Origin: Gluconacetobacter johannae
Lineage (GTDB): Bacteria; Pseudomonadota; Alphaproteobacteria; Acetobacterales; Acetobacteraceae
Direction: 5' to 3'
NCBI RefSeq assembly: GCF_025994435.1
Contig: NZ_BAQK01000012.1
Span: 1-24,814 of the forward strand
Length of the DNA: 24,814 nucleotides
Position numbers and translations under genes: made by a program. Shown here piece after piece: positions 14,493 to 20,557 of this stretch (positions within the stretch are counted from its first letter, which is position 1; the number at the start of each line of letters is the position of its first letter). The notes beneath the pieces are model-generated. The model worked only from the letters and a program-made list of their open reading frames with translations. It had not been told where the DNA came from and did no database searches.

Positions 14493-15467
14493 TCAGAAAC
14501 GCTCGCCGACCATTTCCTCGCTCCGGCTCCACAGGGCCTCGGCATGCGCCGGGTCCAGGGCATAGCCGCGCACACCTTCGCTGATCGCACTGATCGTCAC
14601 GTCGTCGGGTACGATCGTGCCGACATGACAGTTCTCGCAATAGCGGCCGCCGACGGCGTCGGCCGGCGCGACCACCCCCGCCCACACCGAGGTCGCGGCG
14701 CCCTGGGGGATGGTCTTCCAGGCGAAGGGTGCTTCGCCGCTGGCGGCGCGCTGCTGGTTTATCTGGGCGACCATCGCCTCGAGCTGGGCCGGGTCCATAT
14801 GGCGGCCAAGTTCGGTCTGGATGCCACCCGGATGCACCGCCGTGGCGCGCACACCATGGGCCCGATGCCGCTGGTCGAAGGCGACCGCAAACAGGATATT
14901 GGCGGTTTTCGAGCGCCCATAGGCAACGAACGGGTCGTAGGGCGTGTGCTCAAAATTCGGGTCGTCCAGATCGACGTCGGAAAAGCGATGACCGGACGAG
15001 GCCAGAGTCACCAGCCGCGCGCCGGCGCGCATCAGTGGCGCAATCCGGTTGACCAGCACGAAATGGCCGAGATGATTGGTGCCGAACTGCGTTTCGAACC
15101 CGTCCGCCGTATGGCCGAACGGCGTCGCCATGACGCCGGCATTGGCGATAACCAGATCGAACGGTTCGGCCCTGGCGTTCAATGCATCCGCGCAGGCGCG
15201 CACGCTGGCCAGCCGGGCAAGGTCGAGTTCGACCAGTTCGAAGCCACCGCCCTGTCGCGCATCCGCGCGGACCTGTGCCGTCGCGGCCTGGGCCTTGTGC
15301 AGGTCGCGCGCCGCACCGACGACATATGCGCCATGGGCGGCCAGCGCGCGGGCGGTCTCTACCCCCAGGCCCGCCGAGACGCCGGTCACCAGCACGCGCT
15401 TGCCGGTCAGGCTCACGCCTGCCAGCACCTCGTCCGTCGTCGAGGTCGCGCCGAAATCGTCTGCCAT
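14493..15467 (-). CDS. short-chain dehydrogenase/reductase
   Basis: The 324-aa protein is a classical-to-extended SDR. The cofactor motif TGVSAGLG is at 28-35, followed by RD after the second strand (favouring NADP(H)), then NAG at 109-111, Ser157/158 and the catalytic Tyr183-X3-Lys187 (YGRSK). The C-terminal extension (QGAATSVWAGVVAP, then GGRYCENC) matches the retinol-dehydrogenase/WWOX-like SDR group, which reduce varied aldehydes, ketones or quinones. The substrate cannot be assigned. It diverges from a TetR regulator with tandem operator-like palindromes between them, so it is the obvious regulated target. The third codon-position bias matches the neighbours. Confidence 0.9.
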   Translation of the reverse strand: MADDFGATSTTDEVLAGVSLTGKRVLVTGVSAGLGVETARALAAHGAYVVGAARDLHKAQAATAQVRADARQGGGFELVELDLARLASVRACADALNARAEPFDLVIANAGVMATPFGHTADGFETQFGTNHLGHFVLVNRIAPLMRAGARLVTLASSGHRFSDVDLDDPNFEHTPYDPFVAYGRSKTANILFAVAFDQRHRAHGVRATAVHPGGIQTELGRHMDPAQLEAMVAQINQQRAASGEAPFAWKTIPQGAATSVWAGVVAPADAVGGRYCENCHVGTIVPDDVTISAISEGVRGYALDPAHAEALWSRSEEMVGERF

Positions 15468-15542
15468 GATGGCCTCCGTGATCTGTCCGGACTATGGATA
15501 CGCGGCATGCGCGTTGAAAAGGCGGCGGCATGCGCGCCATGT

Positions 15543-15587
15543 GGAGAAAGTCTCCGCTTATTTATATACGGAGGATTGCTCCGCTTA
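15543..15587. promoter_or_regulatory. two phased palindromes, probable TetR operators
   Basis: Two copies of GGAG-N5-CTCCGCTTA, 27 bp apart. The first has arms GGAGA (15543-15547) and TCTCC (15551-15555); the second has CGGAG (15569-15573) and CTCCG (15579-15583). Both are followed by GCTTA. An AT-rich stretch (TTTATATA) lies between them and may hold a -10 element. The position between divergent SDR and TetR genes suggests autoregulation and control of the SDR. Confidence 0.65.
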
Positions 15588-15602
15588 ACAAGGGGGACCC
15601 GC

Positions 15603-16181
15603 TTGGCCGAGGACAAGAGCGCGCGACGCCGGCCGCGCAGCGACGGGCAGCGCAACCGCGAACGGCTGATCGCCGCCGCCAAGGCCGCGTTCACCGAGGG
15701 CGAGACGGAGGTGCGGTTCGACGAGATCGCCCGCCGGGTGGGGGTCGGCATCGGCACGCTGTACCGCCATTTCCCGACCCGGGACGCGCTGATCGAGGCG
15801 GTCTATCGCACCGAGGTCGAACGGTTGGGCGCGGCGGCCCAGCATCTGGCCGCGACGCATCCGCCGCTGGAGGCCCTGCGCGACTGGATGCGGCTGTTTG
15901 TCGATTACATCGCGGCCAAACAGGTGATCGCGCCGGCGCTCAACTCGCTCGTCGGCGGCCCGTCCGCGCTTTATGCCGCGTCGGGCGACAGCGTGAAGAC
16001 CGCAATCCGCGACCTGGTCGCCCGCGCCGTCGCCAGTGGCGAAATGCGCCCTGACCTCGACCCCATCGACCTGCTGCGCGCCCTGGTCGGTGTCGCCAAC
16101 ATCGCCTCCGACCCCGGATGGGAGGCCAGCGCCAGGCGTCTGGTGGATATCCTTATCGCGGGGTCGCGGCCGGGGGCCTGA
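15603..16181 (+). CDS. TetR/AcrR-family transcriptional regulator
   Basis: The 192-aa protein (TTG start at 15603, with AGGGGGA 6 nt upstream) has a basic N terminus and a TetR helix-turn-helix. The recognition region reads FDEIARRVGVGIGTLYRHFP (approximately residues 36-55), followed by the usual RDALIEAVY helix. The C-terminal ligand domain lacks a recognisable effector signature. The GPSALYAASGD segment and helical DLLRALVGVANI resemble the C-terminal type common in TetR repressors next to SDR genes. It probably represses itself and the divergent SDR. A much longer upstream frame exists, but it is antisense to the SDR. Confidence 0.92.
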   Translation: MAEDKSARRRPRSDGQRNRERLIAAAKAAFTEGETEVRFDEIARRVGVGIGTLYRHFPTRDALIEAVYRTEVERLGAAAQHLAATHPPLEALRDWMRLFVDYIAAKQVIAPALNSLVGGPSALYAASGDSVKTAIRDLVARAVASGEMRPDLDPIDLLRALVGVANIASDPGWEASARRLVDILIAGSRPGA

Positions 16182-16196
16182 TGGGTCGATGCGGGC

Positions 16197-16233
16197 CGGA
16201 AGGCGCGAGAGGCACGCGCGTTTACGCCTTCCG
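16197..16233. terminator. inverted repeat overlapping the phnA-like stop codon
   Basis: CGGAAGGCG (16197-16205) and CGCCTTCCG (16225-16233) pair over 9 bp around a 19-nt loop. The right arm is the last coding bases of the zinc-ribbon gene. It lies exactly between two convergent genes, so it is a plausible bidirectional transcription end. No long T-run. Confidence 0.5.
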
Positions 16234-16548
16234 CAGAAACTCGGCCTTGAGCATGTAGCTGCCGGCCTCAACCGCGTGGTCGCCGCCCCGCAGACGGATA
16301 TTCTTGATCCTGGTGCCCACCTTCAGCGTTGTCGAGGACCCCTTCACCTTGAGGTCCTTGATAACAACGACCGTGTCGCCATCAGCAAGTATGACACCAT
16401 TGGCATCGCGCACCACATCTTCGGCCGGTGCGGCTTCGGCGATGTCGGCAGGCCATTCGTAACCGCAGACCTCGCAGACATGGTTCGCCCCTTCGATGTG
16501 CGTTTCTTCCAGGGTGCATTGCGGGCAGGCGGGTGCGGTGGTGCTCAT
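16222..16548 (-). CDS. yjdM: PhnA/YjdM-type zinc-ribbon protein
   Basis: The 108-aa protein has an N-terminal zinc ribbon with Cys8-X2-Cys11 and Cys25-X2-Cys28, an acidic linker, and a compact SH3-like domain. The linker leads into VVRDANGVILADGDTVVVIK, and the segments KDLKVKGSSTTLKVG and TRIKNIRLRGGDH follow. This is the YjdM (PhnA) family, historically linked to alkylphosphonate loci in E. coli but not required for phosphonate use; its function is unclear. Length is normal. No phosphonate genes are near. It is the last high-G+C gene before the AT-rich segment and its upstream region lies in that segment. Confidence 0.9.
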   Translation of the reverse strand: MSTTAPACPQCTLEETHIEGANHVCEVCGYEWPADIAEAAPAEDVVRDANGVILADGDTVVVIKDLKVKGSSTTLKVGTRIKNIRLRGGDHAVEAGSYMLKAEFLRKA

Positions 16549-17084
16549 GAACGGGACTTAACCCCACGGGGCCTGGCACACAATCCCCCGCGCCTGTTGC
16601 GTATCCGCCCGCACCGCGTGCGTTTGCTGACAGGCAATACTCTTGTCTTGCTTCAGGCGATCCGGAATTTCTCATTCAGCTTTGCTCCCCATTCCGGCCG
16701 TCTATGCGTTCAGATATGAATCTCGTAAGCGGTCATAACCCCATTGCATTTGGACGACAGGTCTGGCGGGAAAGCTGTAGGTCGGCTTTGGGGCTCAAAA
16801 ACCTGAAAGCGGAAACCCTGTAGATCTCGCGCGGTTCGCTAATAGCACTTAGGTCTAGGGTCAAAACTCCTGCCCCCATTGGCCTGACACCTATGTTGTC
16901 AGGAAGACGACTTAACGACAAACTGGTGTAGCTTATCAAGACCACTAAGTTGTCCGACCACGCGGGGGCACTAATTTGTGTTATTTGGTCACGTGCTTAG
17001 TCTTTATTGGAAAGACTTACGTGAAAACGTAAAGGGCATAGTTGCGGGGTATGAATTGTAATAAATTTATTATACGAACAGCTA
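16549..17084. other. AT-rich non-coding segment (island left part)
   Basis: About 536 bp with G+C visibly far below the flanks from roughly 16650 on, and no credible gene. A 70-aa frame at 16733-16945 has a GTG start, no ribosome-binding site and no recognisable content. Structures include a compound hairpin at 16990-17023 and the perfect AT palindrome TAATAAATTTATTA at 17059-17072. I see no IS ends or direct repeats that I can defend. Confidence 0.55.
16990..17023. other. compound hairpin in the AT-rich segment
   Basis: CACGT (16990-16994) pairs with ACGTG (17019-17023), and AGTCTTT (16999-17005) pairs with AAAGACT (17011-17017) around the loop ATTGG, with a small asymmetric bulge between the helices. 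It lies about 60 bp past the stop of the reverse-strand GIY-YIG gene, so it may be its terminator, although no T-run follows on that strand. Confidence 0.45.
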
Positions 17085-17546
17085 TTATATAGCTCTCACA
17101 AATCTTCGCAGTGCCGATTTAGTTTCAATTCGAATATTGTTTGGGAAGAAATATCTAGCAAAATCTATAAATAGATTTTCGAGAAATAGTAAGCCCTCTG
17201 GGGTGATGGAAGGGTCGTTTGTTACGTCAAAGAAGAAGAACCATAGAGGTGTACCTCTTTGGATTGCCAATGAAATCTCTCTGCTACCGCGACTCCTAGC
17301 GTGACGGCTCAATCTACCGCGAATTCCACTGCGTCTATCTCTACTCACTCCGATATATAAAGTTTCGGAGTTTTTTGGCCAATTATATCCAAGATATAAA
17401 TCCGGATCGTGTGGATCTCCGGTAGGAATAGAACCGTTTTCGCCTGTGCATATGACGTAAAGGCCGGACCTGTTCGGGGCTAGATGATAGTCCCTTAAAG
17501 GTATTGGGTCTGACCAATTGATCAAGAAATTTACCCTAAAAAGCAA
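17085..17546 (-). CDS. solitary GIY-YIG-like nuclease domain protein
   Basis: The 153-aa product shows the landmarks of the GIY-YIG fold: GLYVI (28-32), LYIGVS (63-68), the helix GIRGRLSRHA with candidate catalytic Arg78 and His82, Glu123 in LFLENLFI as candidate metal ligand, and a C-terminal Asn in FPNNIRIETK. There is an unusually long insert (about 30 residues, rich in Asp/Gly/Pro) between the two name motifs. The start is a TTG at 17546 with an in-frame TAA three codons further up. The ribosome-binding site is poor and the exact start is uncertain. Codon use is AT-rich, quite unlike its neighbours, which points to horizontal origin. No partner methylase, homing host gene or second domain is present. 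The target is unknown. Confidence 0.65.
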   Translation of the reverse strand: MLFRVNFLINWSDPIPLRDYHLAPNRSGLYVICTGENGSIPTGDPHDPDLYLGYNWPKNSETLYIGVSRDRRSGIRGRLSRHARSRGSREISLAIQRGTPLWFFFFDVTNDPSITPEGLLFLENLFIDFARYFFPNNIRIETKSALRRFVRAI

Positions 17547-17927
17547 TATTCGATATTATGGACTATTCTCTGAGTTATTTATCACTAACTGAACCAGAAA
17601 GAAACCTGATTGATTTTCCGCGGAACTTTGCGAATGTGAGCGATCATGAACCATGCATGGGATGAGGAGATGCTCGCCTCGACATCTCGGGTGAACCGCT
17701 CCGAGATTGACTGCGATTATTCCTCTCAAATCGTAAGCCACGTCCGCTTCGAGGAAACCTCACACCCCGTTCTGGCGTCCGAGAAGAAGGCGAAAGCTGC
17801 CGGCAGGTACCTGACGCCAACGTCCGCTACTGAGAATTTCGTGCCCGAAAGCGGGGGCGAATGTTCATATAAGACAGCCCAAAACTGCAAGCTGATGCCG
17901 CGTCCATGTTCATGACACGCGCAGGAT
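17547..17927. other. intergenic segment (island right part)
   Basis: About 380 bp in which base composition climbs back towards the genome norm. It contains the 10-bp palindrome CCATGCATGG (17651-17660), an inverted repeat ATCTCGG/CCGAGAT (17684-17707) and a TTCG..CCCG/CGGG..CGAA stem (17838-17861), the last possibly the 3' end of the MocR gene. Two short open frames (17556-17741 reverse, 17646-17915 forward) overlap on opposite strands with no recognisable content. I call no gene here. Confidence 0.5.
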
Positions 17928-19340
17928 TCAGGAAACCCGTTCCGGGACTGTCCGGCCCATCAGGCCTGACAGGGTCCCGTACGTTTCCGCGTCCTCCATC
18001 CGCGACACGTTGAACCGCATGAAGCCGCCCGCAGCACCGTTGGCGCTGAAGGCATTGCCGGGGGCGAGGACGATGTTGCGGGTCAGGGCGCGGCGGGCGA
18101 GGTCCGTGGCGTCGCAACCATCCGGCAGGCGGGCCCACAGGAACATGCCGGCCGTGGGTTCCAGCCAGGGGGTGATGCCGATCGCCTTCAGCCGCCGGAT
18201 GGTCGTGGTCATCGCGCGGGCCAGGCGGGGGCGCAGGGCGGTCAGGTGGCGGCGATAGCCGCTGTCGGTCAGGACCAGGCGCGTCAGCTCGGCGGCCAGG
18301 CGACCGCCCGAGATGCCGGTCGCGACCCGCAGGTTGATGAGCCCGTCGATCCAGTCCGGCCGCGCGGCGATATAGCCGCAGCGCAGCGAGGCCGAGATGG
18401 TCTTGGAGAAACTGCCGATACGGATCACCCGGTCCAGCCCGTCGAAAGTCGCAAGGCGGGGCGCCGGGGTGTCTTCCAGATCCGCGAAGATGTCGTCCTC
18501 GGCGATAATCAGGTCATGGGCTTCGGCCAGTTTCAGCATGCGATGCGCCGTGACCGGCGACAGCATCGCCCCCGTCGGATTATGCAGCGCCGAATTGGTG
18601 ACGTAGAGCCGGGGCCGGGCCTCCGCCGCCAGGGCCGCGAAACGGTCCAGGTCGGGGCCGTCCGGCGTGTAGGGCACGCCGACGACCCTCACCTGATGCG
18701 CGCGCAGCATGGCGTGGAAATTGAAATAGCACGGGTCGTCCACCATCACCGCGTCGCCCGGCCGCAGGAAATAGCGGCAGACCAGATCCAGCGCATGGGT
18801 GCCGGAATCGGTCAGCAGGATCTGCGCCGGGGCGGCCATGATGTCCTGGTCCGCCATGCGCCGGGCCAGCAGGCGGCGCAGGGCCGGCAGGCCGAGGGGC
18901 GCGTCATATTCGAACAGCCCGCCGCCGGTGCGGGCGATCGTCCGCAGGGCGCGGCGCATGGCGTCCTCCGGCATCCAGGATTCGGGCAGCCAGCCGCAGC
19001 CGGGGGCGATCCGCCGGCTGGCGTCCTCCAGCGACTGGCGCAGCACCATCAGCGGGTCGATGTCCCGGTCGCGGGGCGCCGGTTCCATGTCCAGCGACAG
19101 GGGCGCCAGCGGCGCGGTCACGAAGAAGCCGGCGCCGGCGCGCGCGCGGATCACGCCTTCGGCGGCCAGGCGGTCATAGGCCTCCACCACCGTGGATTTC
19201 GAGACTTCCATCGTCTCCGCCATCAGGCGGATCGAGGGCAGGCGCGCGCCCGGCGTCAACTGGCGGCGGTCGATACGACGGCGGACTTCATGGACGATCC
19301 GCGCCACGCGCGTGCCGTCCCGGGGTTGGGAGTTATCCAT
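17928..19340 (-). CDS. MocR-type regulator (GntR HTH fused to class I aminotransferase domain)
   Basis: The 470-aa protein joins a winged HTH of GntR type (approximately 10-75, with LPSIRLMAETMEVSKSTVVE as the DNA-binding part) to a PLP aminotransferase-fold domain (approximately 100-460). PLP contacts are present: Asn254 in HNPTG, an EDD motif (281-283) and Lys313 in IGSFSKTIS. The lysine means PLP can bind as an internal aldimine. MocR proteins use PLP or an amino-compound adduct as effector (examples: PdxR, GabR). It diverges from an EamA-type exporter and a class V PLP enzyme, its likely targets, and GTAC boxes lie between. Effector unknown. No vitamin B6 synthesis gene is adjacent. Confidence 0.93.
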   Translation of the reverse strand: MDNSQPRDGTRVARIVHEVRRRIDRRQLTPGARLPSIRLMAETMEVSKSTVVEAYDRLAAEGVIRARAGAGFFVTAPLAPLSLDMEPAPRDRDIDPLMVLRQSLEDASRRIAPGCGWLPESWMPEDAMRRALRTIARTGGGLFEYDAPLGLPALRRLLARRMADQDIMAAPAQILLTDSGTHALDLVCRYFLRPGDAVMVDDPCYFNFHAMLRAHQVRVVGVPYTPDGPDLDRFAALAAEARPRLYVTNSALHNPTGAMLSPVTAHRMLKLAEAHDLIIAEDDIFADLEDTPAPRLATFDGLDRVIRIGSFSKTISASLRCGYIAARPDWIDGLINLRVATGISGGRLAAELTRLVLTDSGYRRHLTALRPRLARAMTTTIRRLKAIGITPWLEPTAGMFLWARLPDGCDATDLARRALTRNIVLAPGNAFSANGAAGGFMRFNVSRMEDAETYGTLSGLMGRTVPERVS

Positions 19341-19373
19341 CCTTGTGCCAATTCGCGTTACGCGCGGCCTGCC

Positions 19374-19485
19374 TCAGGGCGCTGCCCTGAAACCTGCCAA
19401 AGGCCACAGGCCTTTGGAAACCAATCTGTTTATCCATGATCGGGGTCCAGGGCCTCAGGCCTTGGTGGGCTCGGGCAAAGCCCGA
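19374..19485 (+). repeat. composite palindromic repeat, copy D (four hairpins)
   Basis: The same order and orientation as copy A: TCAGGGC/GCCCTGA (19374-19390, loop GCT); CCAAAGGCC/GGCCTTTGG (19397-19417, loop ACA); CCAGGGCCT/AGGCCTTGG (19447-19465, one G-T wobble); TCGGGC/GCCCGA (19471-19485, loop AAA). Unlike most copies it lies upstream of genes, between divergent MocR and EamA genes, about 25 bp from the GTAC boxes. Confidence 0.85.
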
Positions 19486-19510
19486 TCTGTCCTGCCACCT
19501 GTGTCATTCC

Positions 19511-19552
19511 GTACTGTATCATTGATCGGTACAGTACAAGATAATCGTACCG
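19511..19552. promoter_or_regulatory. GTAC boxes in 18-bp phase, probable MocR binding region
   Basis: GTAC occurs at 19511, 19529 and 19547, exactly 18 bp apart, as in GTACTGTA, GTACAGTAC and GTACCGG. GTACTGTA (19511-19518) and TACAGTAC (19530-19537) are also a perfect 8-bp inverted repeat, and CGGTAC/GTACCG (19527-19552) a 6-bp one. The local AT content suggests an overlapping promoter. Direct-repeat operators are typical of MocR proteins. Confidence 0.65.
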
Positions 19553-19574
19553 GACTGTCTCTGGAAAGCCTGTT

Positions 19575-19596
19575 CCCTCCTGCCGCAGAAGGAGGG
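19575..19596 (+). promoter_or_regulatory. leader hairpin sequestering an SD-like sequence before the EamA gene
   Basis: CCCTCCT (19575-19581) pairs with AGGAGGG (19590-19596) around the 8-nt loop GCCGCAGA. The right arm is itself an anti-16S-like AAGGAGGG stretch, but it is 18 nt from the start codon. The working Shine-Dalgarno is AAAGGAG (19601-19607). The structure could tune ribosome access. Confidence 0.4.
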
Positions 19597-19614
19597 CGGG
19601 AAAGGAGACAGGCG

Positions 19615-20514
19615 ATGGCGCTGAACAAGACGACCGAAGGATGGATCTGCGGCCTGGTCGGCGTGGCGATCTTCAGCGGGTCGATGCCCGCGACGAAGCT
19701 GGCCGTGACGGGGTTCGACCCCGTGTTCCTGACCGCCGCGCGGGCCGCCCTGGCGGCTGTGCTGGGGGCGCTGTGCCTGGCCCGCCTGCGCGCGTCGCCC
19801 CCGGCCCGCACGGATGGCTGGCCGCTGGTGACGGTCGCGCTGTGCGTCGTCGTCGGGTTTCCGCTGCTCAGCGCCATGGCGTTGCGGCACATGACGGCGT
19901 CGCGGTCGATCCTGTTCCTGGGCCTGCTGCCGCTGGCGACGGCCTTCTTCGGCGTGCTGCGCGGGGGCGAGCGCCCCCGTGCGCCGTTCTGGCTGTGCTC
20001 GGCCGGCGGGGCGGGGCTGGTGGTGCTGATGGCGGCGCGGCAGGGCGGCGGCGGGTTCGGCATCGCCGATTTGACGATGGGCGCGTCGGTGCTGCTGTGC
20101 GGGCTGGGCTATGCCGAAGGCGGCGCACTGGCCCGCCGGCTGGGCGGCTGGCAGGTCATCTGCTGGGCGCTGCTGGTGGCGGCCCCGTTCATGACCCTGG
20201 TGGCGCTGATGCTCTGCCCGCCGTCGCTGCACGGCATCCCGCCGGCGGCGTGGCTGGGGCTGGGCTATGTGACGGTGTTTTCCATGCTGGTGGGCTTCAT
20301 CTTCTGGTATCGCGGCCTGGCGCTGGGCGGAATCGCCGCCGTGGGGCAGGTACAGCTTCTGCAACCGTTCCTGGCCTTCGCCCTGGCGGCCGTCCTCCTG
20401 CATGAGGCGATCGGCTGGCCGCTGGTGCTGACGGCCGCGGGTGTCGCCTGCTGCGTGGCCGGGGCGCGGCGTTTCGCCGCCCGCGTTACCCCCATCGAAC
20501 CCACCAGGGCCTGA
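19615..20514 (+). CDS. EamA/DMT-superfamily transporter
   Basis: The 299-aa integral membrane protein has about ten hydrophobic segments in two repeats of five, the EamA (DMT) architecture. The first repeat starts WICGLVGVAIFSGSMPATKL and the second near residue 150 (IADLTMGASVLLCGLGYAEG). The conserved glycine-rich end of the second repeat is GQVQLLQPFLAFALAAVLL. Such carriers commonly export amino acids or other metabolites. The ATG at 19615 has AAAGGAG 7 nt upstream; the longer frame from 19192 is antisense to the MocR gene. The last five codons (EPTRA) and the stop lie within inverted palindromic copy E, so the native C terminus was probably changed by that insertion. It diverges from MocR and is followed by a class V PLP gene, likely co-regulated. 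Confidence 0.9.
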   Translation: MALNKTTEGWICGLVGVAIFSGSMPATKLAVTGFDPVFLTAARAALAAVLGALCLARLRASPPARTDGWPLVTVALCVVVGFPLLSAMALRHMTASRSILFLGLLPLATAFFGVLRGGERPRAPFWLCSAGGAGLVVLMAARQGGGGFGIADLTMGASVLLCGLGYAEGGALARRLGGWQVICWALLVAAPFMTLVALMLCPPSLHGIPPAAWLGLGYVTVFSMLVGFIFWYRGLALGGIAAVGQVQLLQPFLAFALAAVLLHEAIGWPLVLTAAGVACCVAGARRFAARVTPIEPTRA

Positions 20515-20532
20515 GGCCCTGGACCCCCGATC
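20496..20532 (-). repeat. inverted partial palindromic repeat, copy E, overlapping a stop codon
   Basis: The reverse complement of these 37 bases equals bases 878-913 of copy A except for one inserted G. The hairpin CCAGGGCCT/AGGCCCTGG (20504-20522) has the EamA gene's TGA (20512-20514) at its tip. The next hairpin of the full element is missing. It may attenuate transcription into the downstream gene. Confidence 0.8.
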
Positions 20533-20557
20533 CCCGCATCCATCACGGAGGAAAACG

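Noticed and set aside
14481..15602. N-terminal extension of the TetR frame giving a 566-aa protein.
   Set aside because: The extension is antisense to the SDR; TTG 15603 with AGGGGGA gives a normal-length TetR.
16733..16945. 70-codon reverse frame in the AT-rich island.
   Set aside because: GTG start without a ribosome-binding site, no recognisable motif, and length expected by chance.
17650..17741. Translated string HPRCRGEH, typical of misread CRISPR repeats, with a GGTTCACCC stretch.
   Set aside because: Only one occurrence, with no second repeat at spacer distance in the surrounding bases and no cas genes.
17646..17915. 89-codon forward frame MNHAWDEEM... in the island's right part.
   Set aside because: Overlaps another short frame on the opposite strand; no domain, no ribosome-binding site, and unusual composition. 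A decayed gene is possible but unsupported.
16540..17930. Possible IS or transposon around the AT-rich island.
   Set aside because: No transposase or recombinase motif and no matching terminal inverted or direct repeats that I could verify by eye.
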